A stretch of 64,000 nucleotides of DNA, from assembly GCF_005780185.1 (NCBI RefSeq), contig NZ_VBUI01000003.1, positions 62,001 to 126,000 of the forward strand, in the 5' to 3' direction. Source of the stretch: Halomonas urmiana (GTDB lineage: Bacteria; Pseudomonadota; Gammaproteobacteria; Pseudomonadales; Halomonadaceae). Positions within the stretch are counted from its first letter, which is position 1. Every line of letters starts with the position of its first letter. Positions 42,615-51,002 of the stretch are shown in pieces. The notes under the pieces are model-generated. The model saw only the letters and a program-made list of their open reading frames with translations. It did not search any database and had not been told where the DNA came from. The translations under genes were made by a program, and so were the position numbers.

Positions 42615-42751
42615 GGCGAATCCTTCGCGGTGGGCGGGCAGGTAGCTATGGTGCCGCAAAACCCCGCCCGCATAAACGTGCTCCCCCCCTGGCCGACTCG
42701 CTTGATCGGCGTCACCATGAGCGTGACGATCGTACAAGAGGAGCCTGATGC

Positions 42752-42985
42752 ATGGCGACCGAGCGTTTCGAGCGCGACGCCCCGATCGGCGTGATCGCCG
42801 ACACCCCCTGCGACGCCGTGCTCCATGGCCACTCCCACAAGGCGCGCCACGAATGGCGCGACGGCCGCTTGCTGTTCAACCCCGACGGCGCCGGCCGGCG
42901 GCGTTTCTCGCTGCCGCTGACCCTGGGCAAGCTGTGGGCCGACGAGACTGCCCTGCGCGGCGCCATCCTGCACCTGCCGGTGTGA
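42752..42985 (+). pseudogene. YfcE-like metallophosphoesterase with central deletion
   Basis: The 77-residue frame joins the beginning of a calcineurin-like phosphoesterase (PIGVIADT) directly to its end (CDAVLHGHSHKARHEWRDG, LLFNPDGAGRRRFSLPLTL). In intact YfcE-type enzymes about 80 residues with the metal-binding GD and GNCD motifs lie between. The remaining GHSHKA keeps the last metal ligands only, so no catalysis is expected. Divergent from recC. Confidence 0.7.
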
Positions 42986-43015
42986 CGGGCCGGCTCACTC
43001 CAGTTCGAAGGGGAT

Positions 43016-43486
43016 CTAGCCGGCCTCGTGGGCCAGCAGCCACTGCTTGCGGCCGATGCCGCCGGCGTAGCCGGTGAGCCGGCCGTCGCTGCCGATCACC
43101 CGGTGGCAGGGCACCACGATGGCCAGGGGGTTCTTGCCGTTGGCCGCGCCCACGGCGCGCTGGCCGCCCCTGCAGCCAAGCTGCTCGGCGATCTCGGCGT
43201 AGCAGCGGGTCTCGCCGAAGGGGATGGTCGCCAGCGCCTGCCACACCCGGCGCTGGAAGTCGGTGCCCTGGGGCGCCAGGGGCAGGTCGAAGGCCCGGCG
43301 GCGGCCGGCGAAGTATTCGGCGAGCTGGGCCCTGGCCTGCTCGGTGTGGGCGTTGGGCCGGGGCGGCGCGTCCTCCTCCAGCACGAAGGCGATCTCGGTG
43401 AGCCCCGCCTCCTTGGCGCTCAGGCGGATCAGGCCCAGGGCCTCGGTCTCCGGCGGCCGGTAGTAGTCCAGGGCGTCATCGGTCAT
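43016..43486 (-). CDS. ogt: Methylated-DNA--protein-cysteine methyltransferase
   Basis: A 156-residue suicide DNA repair protein. The active-site motif [13 protein letters not shown] carries the acceptor Cys; upstream are [30 protein letters not shown] and the DNA-binding [12 protein letters not shown] helix. It removes O6-alkyl groups from guanine (and O4-alkyl from thymine). The protein ends soon after [14 protein letters not shown], slightly short at the C terminus. Its start overlaps the end of the Ada/AlkA-type gene by 11 bp, making a two-gene alkylation-repair operon. Confidence 0.92.
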   Translation of the reverse strand: MTDDALDYYRPPETEALGLIRLSAKEAGLTEIAFVLEEDAPPRPNAHTEQARAQLAEYFAGRRRAFDLPLAPQGTDFQRRVWQALATIPFGETRCYAEIAEQLGCRGGQRAVGAANGKNPLAIVVPCHRVIGSDGRLTGYAGGIGRKQWLLAHEAG

Positions 43487-44735
43487 CGGCTTGGCTCCTT
43501 GGGGGGTGAGAGAGGTCCCGGGACCAGAGCTGCAGGGTCAGGTAGCTGCGCCAGGGCGCGGCCCGGGCCGGATCCGCCCCGTCGAGGCGGGGCAGGGCCC
43601 GGCGCACCCCGGCGTCGCCGTCCAGCCACACATCGGGGGCGCCGGGCATGGGCAGCCACGCCAGGTCGTCGTCGGCCAGGGCGGCGGGGGTGGGGAAGCG
43701 TTGGCCGTCGCCGTCGGGCTCGCCGAGCTCGCGCACCAGCCGGGTGACCAGCCGACGGGCGGCGACCACCGACACCTGCTGGCCGAGGATGGCCCGTACT
43801 CCCGCCTCGAATGGCGACCAGACGCCGGGCAGCCGGAGGCCCTCGATCAGCGGGAGGTCCGGGAACGCCTCGGCCAGGTGGGCCTCGATGGTGGCGGTGT
43901 CGGCGTCCAGGTCGAGCACTCGGCGGATGCGCCGCACCACCGGGGCCAGCGCGTGCAGGTCATCGAGCTCGAGGCGAACCCGGAAGGCGTGGCGGTCGGG
44001 CAGGTGCTTGGCCGTGAAGCGGCCCGTCGCCTCACCCCAGCGGATGCAGCGGCCGTAGTGCCGCTCGCCGACCCACTCGAGGCCCTCGATGGCGCGGCTG
44101 GCATGGAAGTCGCGCAGCGTCTCCCAGGCGTAGGGCGGGCGATAGGCCAGGTGGAGCGTCAGGCCCTCGGCGGGGTCGCCTGCACGACGGCGCAGGTCCC
44201 GGGGTGTGAGGCCGATGCGGCTGTGGAAGGCGTCGTTGAAGCGGCGCAGGCTGCGAAAGCCGCTGGCGTAGGCGATGTCAGTGACCGGCAGCGTCGTCTG
44301 GTGCAGCAGCTGCTTGGCGAACAGGCATTGGCGGTGCTGGGCGTAGGCCTTGGGCGAGACGCCGATGCGTTGCTGGAAGAGCCGGCGCAGGTAGCGCTCG
44401 CCGATGCCCAGCCGGTCGCACAGCGCCGTCAGCGTCGCCTCCTGCAGGGCACCCTCGTCGATCAGCCGCAGTGCACGTTCCAGCGTCGTGTGGGTACCGC
44501 GCCAGGCCGGCGAGTCCGGGGCGCTGTCCGGCCGGCAGCGCAGGCACGGACGAAAGCCGGCCTCGGCGGCGGCCAGGGCGCTGTCGAAGTAGCGCACGTT
44601 GCGCTCCCGGGGCGGTGTCGCCGGGCACACCGGCCGGCAGTAGATGCCGGTGGTGGTCACCCCGACGAAGAAGCGGCCGTCGAAGCGGGCATCCCGGGCC
44701 AGGCGAGCCTGGCGGCGCTGGGCGGGGTCCAGCAT
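43476..44735 (-). CDS. Ada-type regulator fused to AlkA 3-methyladenine glycosylase
   Basis: A 419-residue three-part protein. The N-terminal Ada zinc domain has [22 protein letters not shown] and the second cysteine pair in [10 protein letters not shown], which accepts methyl groups from phosphotriesters. Then an AraC-type HTH ([40 protein letters not shown]). From about residue 190 comes the AlkA N-domain and HhH glycosylase ([38 protein letters not shown] with the catalytic Asp). It senses and excises alkylation damage and probably activates its own operon, including ogt. GAGGAG precedes the start. Confidence 0.92.
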   Translation of the reverse strand: MLDPAQRRQARLARDARFDGRFFVGVTTTGIYCRPVCPATPPRERNVRYFDSALAAAEAGFRPCLRCRPDSAPDSPAWRGTHTTLERALRLIDEGALQEATLTALCDRLGIGERYLRRLFQQRIGVSPKAYAQHRQCLFAKQLLHQTTLPVTDIAYASGFRSLRRFNDAFHSRIGLTPRDLRRRAGDPAEGLTLHLAYRPPYAWETLRDFHASRAIEGLEWVGERHYGRCIRWGEATGRFTAKHLPDRHAFRVRLELDDLHALAPVVRRIRRVLDLDADTATIEAHLAEAFPDLPLIEGLRLPGVWSPFEAGVRAILGQQVSVVAARRLVTRLVRELGEPDGDGQRFPTPAALADDDLAWLPMPGAPDVWLDGDAGVRRALPRLDGADPARAAPWRSYLTLQLWSRDLSHPPRSQADDR

Positions 44736-44837
44736 GGCGGCGCTCCTCGGCGTGGGGTTATGCCCTCCAGTGTATCGCCTTGGGCAGCGGCGACTAGCCG
44801 GAATCGGAACTCGAGGCGTGTGGCTTCCGGCCTGTCC

Positions 44838-45848
44838 TCAGCCCCCGGCGTGGCGCCTGGTCTCGCTCGGCGTCTCGCCGAAGACCTGGCGGTAACGCTG
44901 GCTGAAGCGCCCCATGTGGGTGAACCCCCAGCGCATGGCAGTCTCGGTGATCGAACTGCTTCCAACGTCCGTCTGCAGGGCCGTCCGTACCCGCTGCAGG
45001 CGCACCTGGCGAAGATAGTCCATCGGGCTCTGGTGCCGGAAGTCGCGAAACCCGGCATAGAGGGTTCGCAGGCTGACGCCCGCGACCTCCGCCAGCAGGG
45101 CCGGGGTCAACGGCTCCTGGGTATGTGCCTCGATGTACTCCTCGACCCGCTTGACGTGGCGTGGTGCCAGGCGTCGATCGCCGTGCTGCAACGCCTCGGA
45201 GTAGTTGTGAGGCTGGATCGTCAGCAGGGTGCCGATGACGAGCTGCTCGAGTTGCGGGGCGAGTATCGGTTGGGCGGCGGCGCCGGGGGATTCCTTGAGC
45301 AGCCGGGCCAGGTAGGCAATGAGGTGAAACCAGCTCGGGTCGTCCCGCCAGCGTAGCTCGGGCTGGAAGCACAGCGGCTCGCGCAGCGGGTGTCCGAGGT
45401 GACGACTGCAGGCCAGTTCCATCGCCTCTCGCTCGATGCGCAGCATCAGCTGGTCGCAGTCGCCGCTCCAGCGCATTTCCAGTGGCGCCGTCGGGTTGAG
45501 CACCGAGGCCAGGGTCTCGTTCGAGGCGATGGCTCGTCCATCGGTGAGGATCTCGGCCTGCCCGCAGACGGGCATCTGGATCAGATAGAAACGCTCGAGC
45601 CGCTCGGGATCGATGCACACCTCACGGCCATACGCCAGGCGGTTGAACGAGACCTTGCCCAGGCCGACGGAGTGCAGCCGGGCCCTGAGGGGGCCATCGC
45701 CCCGCAGGGTGTCCAGCCGGTGCGGCTTGAAGACGTTCGAGACGCTCTCCTGGGCCTCCTCCAGGGCTTCGGAGCTGAAGATCAGCCGACGGTCGTCCTC
45801 CATCAGCGCCGAACTCAGCCAGCCGGGTGACAGTTCTTCCGGTGTCAT
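44838..45848 (-). CDS. AraC-family regulator of the indole (iif-like) genes
   Basis: A 336-residue regulator with an N-terminal AraC-binding-like domain (PF14525 type; FYLIQMPVCGQAEILTDGRAI and NPTAPLEMRW typical) and a C-terminal double HTH (LLAEVAGVSLRTLYAGFRDF; ITETAMRWGFTHMGRFSQRYRQVFGETPSETRR). It is divergent from the iifA-like gene, 215 bp away, the arrangement of a local activator, as iifR in Acinetobacter. The effector may be indole or a downstream metabolite. Its own leader has a GACAACAACAACAAG stretch directly before the GGGAG ribosome binding site and, upstream, a 7-bp hairpin (45875-45895), so translation may be under Hfq/Crc-type control. Confidence 0.85.
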   Translation of the reverse strand: MTPEELSPGWLSSALMEDDRRLIFSSEALEEAQESVSNVFKPHRLDTLRGDGPLRARLHSVGLGKVSFNRLAYGREVCIDPERLERFYLIQMPVCGQAEILTDGRAIASNETLASVLNPTAPLEMRWSGDCDQLMLRIEREAMELACSRHLGHPLREPLCFQPELRWRDDPSWFHLIAYLARLLKESPGAAAQPILAPQLEQLVIGTLLTIQPHNYSEALQHGDRRLAPRHVKRVEEYIEAHTQEPLTPALLAEVAGVSLRTLYAGFRDFRHQSPMDYLRQVRLQRVRTALQTDVGSSSITETAMRWGFTHMGRFSQRYRQVFGETPSETRRHAGG

Positions 45849-45858
45849 GGGTGCTCCC

Positions 45859-45872
45859 TTGTTGTTGTTGTC
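45859..45872 (-). promoter_or_regulatory. ACAACAACAACA leader motif before the AraC regulator
   Basis: The longest of the repeated motifs in this window, four CAA/ACA triplets immediately before GGGAG on the minus strand. A hairpin (45875-45881 with 45889-45895) upstream shows ACAACAC in its loop. Candidate A-rich Hfq/Crc site. Confidence 0.45.
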
Positions 45873-46039
45873 ATCCGCCCGGTGTTGTCGGGCGGTGTCT
45901 CAGGGGTGTGCCCAGTATAAGGCCGCGTTTCCTTGATCCAGGCCTTGGGTATGCACTTTCTGCACGGAACGGATAGCCGCTGCACTGGCCGGCTCGTGCC
46001 GCCGGGGAGGCCCTGCCTAAGGTGAACCTCGTCAATGCC

Positions 46040-46048
46040 AACAACAAC
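46040..46048 (+). promoter_or_regulatory. AACAACAAC leader motif before iifA
   Basis: Lies seven bases or less upstream of the GAGGAGG ribosome binding site of the iifA-like gene. One of the recurring CA-repeat leaders. Confidence 0.4.
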
Positions 46049-46063
46049 CGAGGAGGTACGACC

Positions 46064-47296
46064 ATGGGCACGTCCATCGAGATCCAGGCGGCGGATGGAA
46101 GCGGCAGTTTCGGCGGGTATCTCGCGGTCCCGGCCGCCGGCAGCGGGCCCGGCATCGTGCTGCTGCAGGAGATCTTCGGCATCAATGGCACCATCCGCGA
46201 GATCGCCGATTACTATGCCGAGGAAGGCTATGTGGTGCTGGCGCCGGATCTGTTCTGGCGCCAGGAGGCGGGGGTGGAGCTGGGCTACGGGCCCGAGGAG
46301 TGGCAGAAGGCCTTCGGCTTCTACCAGGGCTTCGACCAGGACCTGGGCGTGGCGGACATCGGCGCGGCCATCGAGACGCTGAGGGCCCGCCCCGAGTGCA
46401 GCGGCCCGGTCGGGGCGCTGGGCTTCTGCCTCGGTGCGCGGCTGGCCTATCTCACCGCCTGCCGCTGCGATGTCGAGGCCGCCGTGGGCTACTACGGCAT
46501 GGGCATCGAGCATCACCTGGACGAGGCGGAGAGCATCCGGGGTCGGCTGGTACTGCACTTCGCCGAGAACGACGAGTACTGTCCGGCGGCGGCGCGTCAG
46601 GACATCCAGGCCACCCTGGAGGGCCGCGACAACGTCGAGCTGTATCTCTACCCCGGCGTGGATCACGCCTTTGCCCGTCCGGCCTCCGAGCACTATCACA
46701 AGCCGTCGGCGCTGATGGCGCACCAGCGCTCCGTGGCGGCGTTCCGCAAGGCCATGGGGCCCCACTATGACCTCTCCGCGCTGTGGGACAAGCACTGCGA
46801 GTACGAGTTTTCCACCCGTAACGTCGATGACACCATGGCGACCATGGTCGCGGAGCCCTACGTCAACCACATCCCGACCCTCACCGGCGGCGTCGGCTAC
46901 CGGGACCTGTACCGCTTCTACAAGCACCACTTCGTCGACAGCAATCCGGACGACACCCAGCTGATCCCGATCTCGCGGACCATCGGCGAGACCCAGATCG
47001 TCGACGAGCTGCTGTTCTGCTTCACCCATGACCGCGAGATCGACTGGCTGCTGCCGGGCATCGCCCCCACCGGCAAGTACGTCGAGATCCCCCTGGTGGC
47101 GATCGTCAAGTTCCGCGGCGACAAGCTCTACCACGAGCACATCTACTGGGATCAGGCCTCGGTGCTGGTGCAGATCGGGGTGCTCGATCCCGAAGGGCTG
47201 CCGGTGGCCGGGCATGCCACCGCCGCCAAGCTGCTGGACGAGACGCTGCCGTCCAACGAGCTCATGGCCAAGTGGGCCGAGAGCGCTGGGCGCTGA
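46064..47296 (+). CDS. iifA: Dienelactone-hydrolase/NTF2-like fusion, IifA-type cofactor-independent oxygenase
   Basis: A 410-residue two-domain protein. Residues ~1-230 are a dienelactone-hydrolase-type alpha/beta hydrolase with GIVLLQEIFGINGTIREIA, the nucleophile elbow GALGFCLGARLA (Cys in place of Ser) and the GVDHAFARP histidine. Residues ~250-400 look NTF2/SnoaL-like (TGGVGYRDLYRFYKHHFV, RDHE-type ending). The fusion in front of SDR, flavin monooxygenase and flavin reductase genes is the iifABCD order of Acinetobacter indole degraders, in which IifA converts 3-hydroxyindolin-2-one to anthranilate without cofactor. GAGGAGG precedes ATG 46064. If it were a plain dienelactone hydrolase, the NTF2 part would be unexplained. 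Confidence 0.82.
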   Translation: MGTSIEIQAADGSGSFGGYLAVPAAGSGPGIVLLQEIFGINGTIREIADYYAEEGYVVLAPDLFWRQEAGVELGYGPEEWQKAFGFYQGFDQDLGVADIGAAIETLRARPECSGPVGALGFCLGARLAYLTACRCDVEAAVGYYGMGIEHHLDEAESIRGRLVLHFAENDEYCPAAARQDIQATLEGRDNVELYLYPGVDHAFARPASEHYHKPSALMAHQRSVAAFRKAMGPHYDLSALWDKHCEYEFSTRNVDDTMATMVAEPYVNHIPTLTGGVGYRDLYRFYKHHFVDSNPDDTQLIPISRTIGETQIVDELLFCFTHDREIDWLLPGIAPTGKYVEIPLVAIVKFRGDKLYHEHIYWDQASVLVQIGVLDPEGLPVAGHATAAKLLDETLPSNELMAKWAESAGR

Positions 47297-47313
47297 ACGG
47301 GGAGGAAACCGAG

Positions 47314-48102
47314 ATGGAAGACTTTCACGCACGCACCGTGATCATCACCGGTGGCGCCACCCTGATCGGCCAAGCGGTAGCCGAGGCCTTCGTCGCCGCC
47401 GGGGCCGGTGTCGCCATCCTGGATATCGATGCGGAGGCCGGGGCTGCCCTGGCGGATCGCCTGGGGCCCGGCGCCTGCTTCCTGGCCATCGACATCACCG
47501 ACGATGCCCGGCTGCAGCAAGCCGTCGAGGAGGTCGAGGCGCGCTTCGGCGGCATCGATGCCCTGATCAACCTGGCCTGCAGCTACCTGGACGAGGGCGT
47601 CGCCTCCTCGCGAGCCGATTGGCTCCAGGCCCTCGACATCAACCTCGTCAGCGCCGTGATGGCGTCCAAGGCCGTGCTGCCGGCGATGCGGCGGCGCGGA
47701 GGCGGCGCCATCGTCAATTTCAGCAGCATCTCGGCCCAGGCCGCCCAGACCGGCCGCTGGCTGTATCCGGCCAGCAAGGCCGCCATCCGCCAGCTGACGC
47801 GCAGCATGGCCCTCGACTTCGCCGAGGAGGGCATCCGAGTCAACGCGGTCTCCCCCGGCTGGACCTGGTCGCGGCTGATCGAGGAGGTCAGCGGCGGCGA
47901 CCGCGAACGCACCGACGAGGTGGCTGCGGACTTCCACATGCTCGGCCGCGCCGGCGACCCGCAGGAGGTCGCCCAGGTGGTGCTCTTCCTCTGCTCCGAC
48001 CGGGCCAGCTTCGTCACCGGCGCCGACTACGCCGTCGACGGCGGCTACTCGGCCCTGGGGCCCGAGCAGCGCGTGCCGGCGATCCCGCGGCTCGCCGGCT
48101 GA
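47314..48102 (+). CDS. iifB: Short-chain dehydrogenase, IifB-type (indole dihydrodiol oxidation)
   Basis: A 262-residue classical SDR. The cofactor loop is IITGGATLIGQAVAEAF with an acidic DIDAEAG after the second strand (NAD preference), the active site has Ser in NFSSISAQA and YPASKAAIRQ, and the C terminus is GADYAVDGGYSALGPE. By position between the IifA-like and IifC-like genes it should oxidise the 2,3-dihydrodiol of indole to 3-hydroxyindolin-2-one. GGGGAGG lies nine bases before the start. BenD-like function was considered, but the ring dioxygenase downstream is of the anthranilate type, which needs no diol dehydrogenase. Confidence 0.82.
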   Translation: MEDFHARTVIITGGATLIGQAVAEAFVAAGAGVAILDIDAEAGAALADRLGPGACFLAIDITDDARLQQAVEEVEARFGGIDALINLACSYLDEGVASSRADWLQALDINLVSAVMASKAVLPAMRRRGGGAIVNFSSISAQAAQTGRWLYPASKAAIRQLTRSMALDFAEEGIRVNAVSPGWTWSRLIEEVSGGDRERTDEVAADFHMLGRAGDPQEVAQVVLFLCSDRASFVTGADYAVDGGYSALGPEQRVPAIPRLAG

Positions 48103-48126
48103 TTTCACTTCGGCCATGCGGCCATC

Positions 48127-48137
48127 ACAACAACAAC
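48127..48137 (+). promoter_or_regulatory. ACAACAACAAC leader motif before iifC
   Basis: Located in the 51-bp gap between the SDR and the monooxygenase, shortly before TGGGGAG. Being inside an operon, it must act at the RNA level if it acts at all. Confidence 0.45.
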
Positions 48138-48153
48138 CGATGGGGAGATTCCC

Positions 48154-49395
48154 ATGACCCGACGCATTGCTATCGTAGGGGCCGGTCAGTCCGGCCTGCA
48201 GACCGGGATCGGCCTGCTCCAGCACGGCTACCAGGTGACCCTGCTGTCCAACCGCACCGCCGAGCAGATCCGTGGCGGGCGGGTGATGTCGAGCCAGTGC
48301 ATGTTTGACCGGGCGCTGCAGACCGAGCGCGACCTGGGCCTGAACTTCTGGGAGCGGGATTGTCCGCCGGTCGAGGGCATCGGGATGACGGTGCCCGATC
48401 TCGACCGGGCCGGCGCCAAGGCGATCGACTGGGCTGCGCGCCTTGATTGTCCGGCGCAATCCGTCGACCAGCGCCTCAAGATGCCGGTCTGGATGGACGA
48501 GTTCGAACGGCTCGGCGGCGAACTGGTGATCCGGGATGCCGGCATCGACGACCTGGAGGAGCTGGCCGCCAGCCACGACCTGGTGCTGGTGGCCGCAGGT
48601 AAGGGCGATATCGTGCGCCTCTTTGAGCGCGATGCCGAGCGCTCCCGCTTCGACAAGCCCCAGCGGGCCCTGGCCCTCACCTATGTGCAGGGCATGACGC
48701 CCCGGGACGACTTCTCGCGGGTGGCCTTCAACCTGATTCCCGGCGTAGGCGAGTACTTCGCCTTCCCGGCCCTGACCCTCAACGGCCCCTGCGAGATCAT
48801 GGTGTTCGAGGGGATTCCCGGTGGCCCCCTGGACTGCTGGCAGGATGTCTCGACCCCCGAGCAGCACCTGGCCAGGAGCGTGGAGTTGCTGCGTACCTTC
48901 GCCCCTTGGGAAGCCGAGCGCTGCCGGGACGTCCAGCTCACCGACGACCAGGGCATCCTCGCCGGCCGCTTCCCGCCGACCGTGCGCCAGCCGGTCGCGA
49001 CCCTGCCCTCTGGGCGGAAGGTCCTTGGCATCGCCGATGCGCTGGTGGTCAACGACCCGATCACCGGCCAGGGCTCCAACAACGGCGCCAAGTGCAGCCG
49101 CGTCTACCTCGACGCCATCCTGGCCCGAGGGGAGCAGGCCTTCGATGCCGACTGGATGCACACCACCTTCGAGACGTACTGGGGCTATGCCAAGGACGTG
49201 GTGAACTGGACCAACAGCCTGCTGCTGCCGCCCGAGGAGCACATCCTGAACCTGCTCGGCGCGGCGCAGGAGTCCCCGTCCCTGGCCTCGGTGCTTGCCA
49301 ATGGCTTCGACAACCCGCCCGATTTCCTCCCCTGGTGGCTGGATGCCCGGGCCTGCGATCACTTCGTCAACGACCACATGAAGAAGGGGGCCTGA
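48154..49395 (+). CDS. iifC: Styrene/indole monooxygenase, FAD-dependent oxygenase component (IifC-type)
   Basis: A 413-residue StyA-like group E flavin monooxygenase. It has the N-terminal FAD fingerprint IAIVGAGQSGLQTGIGLL, a VLVAAGKGD segment, LNGPCEIMVFEG and the late FAD contact ALVVNDPITGQGSNNGAKC. Such enzymes use reduced FAD supplied by a partner reductase to epoxidise styrene or indole; indole oxide leads on to dihydroxyindoline or, by side reaction, indigo. The reductase gene begins one base after its stop. In cluster context this is the first step of indole breakdown. Confidence 0.9.
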   Translation: MTRRIAIVGAGQSGLQTGIGLLQHGYQVTLLSNRTAEQIRGGRVMSSQCMFDRALQTERDLGLNFWERDCPPVEGIGMTVPDLDRAGAKAIDWAARLDCPAQSVDQRLKMPVWMDEFERLGGELVIRDAGIDDLEELAASHDLVLVAAGKGDIVRLFERDAERSRFDKPQRALALTYVQGMTPRDDFSRVAFNLIPGVGEYFAFPALTLNGPCEIMVFEGIPGGPLDCWQDVSTPEQHLARSVELLRTFAPWEAERCRDVQLTDDQGILAGRFPPTVRQPVATLPSGRKVLGIADALVVNDPITGQGSNNGAKCSRVYLDAILARGEQAFDADWMHTTFETYWGYAKDVVNWTNSLLLPPEEHILNLLGAAQESPSLASVLANGFDNPPDFLPWWLDARACDHFVNDHMKKGA

Positions 49396-49396
49396 G

Positions 49397-49912
49397 ATGA
49401 CGACCCTGACGGCTTCGCCTCGCGCCGAGGCAACTCCGGCGATCGATGGCCGCGCCCTGCGCGACACCCTGGGCCGCTTCGCCACCGGCGTGACGATCGT
49501 CACCGCCCGGACCGAGGAAGGTGCACCGGTGGGCATCACCGCCAACTCCTTCTCCTCGCTGTCGCTGGACCCGCCGCTGATCCTCTGGAGCCTGGCGCTC
49601 ACGTCACCCAGCCTGCCGGCCTTCGCCGAGGGACGTGCCTTCGCGGTCAACATCCTCGGCCACCACCAGGATGCCCTGGCCATGCAGTTCGCCCGCCCGT
49701 CGGACGACAAGTTCGAGGGGGTGGCCCATGGCGACAACGCGGCGGGGGTGCCGCTGCTCGACGGGGCGCTGGCGCGGCTCGAATGTCGCGTGGAGTTCAC
49801 CCGCATCGCGGGGGATCACCTGCTCATCGTCGGGCGGGTCCAGGCCTTCGCGACCGAGGAAGGGGAACCCCTGCTGTTCTACCAGGGCGGCTTCCAGCGC
49901 CTGAGCGCCTGA
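49397..49912 (+). CDS. iifD: Flavin reductase partner of the monooxygenase (IifD-type)
   Basis: A 171-residue flavin reductase of the FMN-binding split-barrel family (StyB/HpaC-like). It shows GRFATGVTIVTARTEEGAPVG, the flavin-contacting ITANSFSSLSLDPPLILWSL stretch, FAVNILGHHQDALAMQFA and a C-terminal GDHLLIVGRVQAF. It reduces FAD (or FMN) with NAD(P)H and hands it to the oxygenase. Start at 49397 follows AGATG with the ribosome site AAGAAGGGGG in the end of iifC, so translation is coupled. A strong hairpin follows the stop. Confidence 0.9.
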   Translation: MTTLTASPRAEATPAIDGRALRDTLGRFATGVTIVTARTEEGAPVGITANSFSSLSLDPPLILWSLALTSPSLPAFAEGRAFAVNILGHHQDALAMQFARPSDDKFEGVAHGDNAAGVPLLDGALARLECRVEFTRIAGDHLLIVGRVQAFATEEGEPLLFYQGGFQRLSA

Positions 49913-49920
49913 GCACCCCC

Positions 49921-49944
49921 CGGGCTCCGCTTCGGCGGAGCCCG
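49921..49944 (+). terminator. UUCG-type hairpin after the iifD-like gene
   Basis: CGGGCTCCGC (49921-49930), a TTCG tetraloop and GCGGAGCCCG (49935-49944): a perfect 10-bp stem. No T run follows, so it may stabilise the upstream mRNA or lower read-through into the outer-membrane gene rather than terminate fully. Confidence 0.5.
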
Positions 49945-49963
49945 CTTCACCACAACGACTCAG

Positions 49964-49972
49964 AACAACAAC
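49964..49972 (+). promoter_or_regulatory. AACAACAAC leader motif before the outer-membrane gene
   Basis: Stands between the UUCG hairpin and the start at 49988, another of the repeated CA-type leaders. Confidence 0.4.
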
Positions 49973-49987
49973 GAGCGGACGATCCTC

Positions 49988-50881
49988 ATGACGCATTTAT
50001 CGAAAGGCATGACGGCCGGCATCGCCGGGCTGGTGCTGTCGCTGGCAACGGCCGCCCAGGCAACCGAGGGGGGCGGCTCGAGCTACCCCATGGGAGCCGA
50101 GAACTATGGGATGGGAGCCCTGCCGCCGCCGGGATTCTACTCGCTGCTCTATGCCAACCACTATGCCGCCGATGACTTCCGGGACGACGAAGGCGACAGC
50201 CTGCCGATCGACTTTCAGCTGCGCGCCGACGTGCTGGCGCCCCGGCTGCTGTGGGTGACCGAGCAGCGCCTCCTTGGCGGTCAGCTGGCCTTCGCCGCGC
50301 TGCTGCCGCTGGTGGATCTGGATGTCTCGATCAACGGCATGCACGACAGCGATCGTGGCCTCGGCGATGTCGACCTGACCGCGGCCCTGGCCTATCACCA
50401 CAGTCCCACCCTGCACAGTGCTTTCGGCGTCGACCTGATCGCCCCGACTGGTGACTATGAAGCCGGAAAACTGGCTAACATTGGTCGCAACTACTGGACG
50501 GTGCAGGGCGTCTATGCCGCCTCTCGGATCGATCCGGCTGGCCTCAATTGGGACATCAAACTGATGTACGACTACAACTTCGAGAACGAGGATACCGACT
50601 ACCGTTCTGGCCAGGAGCTGCATGCAGACTATGCCCTCGGTTACGGCATCCATCCGAACTGGGTGGTGGGTGTCGGCGGTTATGCGTACAAGCAGATCAC
50701 CGGCGATCGGCTCAACGGCGTGGATATCGGCAACGAGGGGCAGGCCTTCTCCATCGGCCCGTCCATCAAGCTGGACGCCGGCCAGGGCGCCTTCGTGGCG
50801 CTGAAGTACGAGCGGGAGTTCTTCGTCGAGAACCGCCCGGAGGGCGACGCCTGGTGGATCAAGGCGGCCTGGCCGCTCTAA
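49988..50881 (+). CDS. Outer-membrane protein of the phenol meta-pathway family (PF13557 type)
   Basis: A 297-residue exported protein. The signal peptide ends at AAQA (about residue 25). The mature chain reads as a beta-barrel: alternating hydrophobic strands with Gly and aromatic girdles (FYSLLYANHYAADDF, AFGVDLIAPTGDYEAG, GRNYWTVQGVYAAS, YALGYGIHPNWVVGVGGYAYKQ, GAFVALKYEREFF) and a C terminus ending in WWIKAAWPL, a typical barrel terminal strand. Members often accompany aromatic degradation genes and are thought to help uptake of hydrophobic substrates; here indole or anthranilate is the obvious candidate. A terminator hairpin follows. Confidence 0.82.
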   Translation: MTHLSKGMTAGIAGLVLSLATAAQATEGGGSSYPMGAENYGMGALPPPGFYSLLYANHYAADDFRDDEGDSLPIDFQLRADVLAPRLLWVTEQRLLGGQLAFAALLPLVDLDVSINGMHDSDRGLGDVDLTAALAYHHSPTLHSAFGVDLIAPTGDYEAGKLANIGRNYWTVQGVYAASRIDPAGLNWDIKLMYDYNFENEDTDYRSGQELHADYALGYGIHPNWVVGVGGYAYKQITGDRLNGVDIGNEGQAFSIGPSIKLDAGQGAFVALKYEREFFVENRPEGDAWWIKAAWPL

Positions 50882-50905
50882 CGCCGAGTAGCAGGAGGGA
50901 ATCAC

Positions 50906-50944
50906 AAGGGCACGGGCTGTCGTAGATGGCTCGTGCCCTTTCTC
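50906..50944 (+). terminator. Intrinsic terminator after the iif-like operon
   Basis: AAGGGCACG (50906-50914) pairs with CGTGCCCTT (50932-50940), 9 bp, followed by TCTCGTT. It separates the iif-like operon from the convergent regulator gene. Confidence 0.65.
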
Positions 50945-51002
50945 GTTGGAGGGCATGAAAATGCCAGCTGAGGTGCCTGTGGCGGGTGCCGGGTGGCTCA
51001 CA

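Noticed and set aside
46064..47296. Simple dienelactone hydrolase for chlorocatechol breakdown
   Set aside because: The C-terminal NTF2-like half and its place before SDR, indole monooxygenase and flavin reductase genes point to IifA; no chlorocatechol genes are present.
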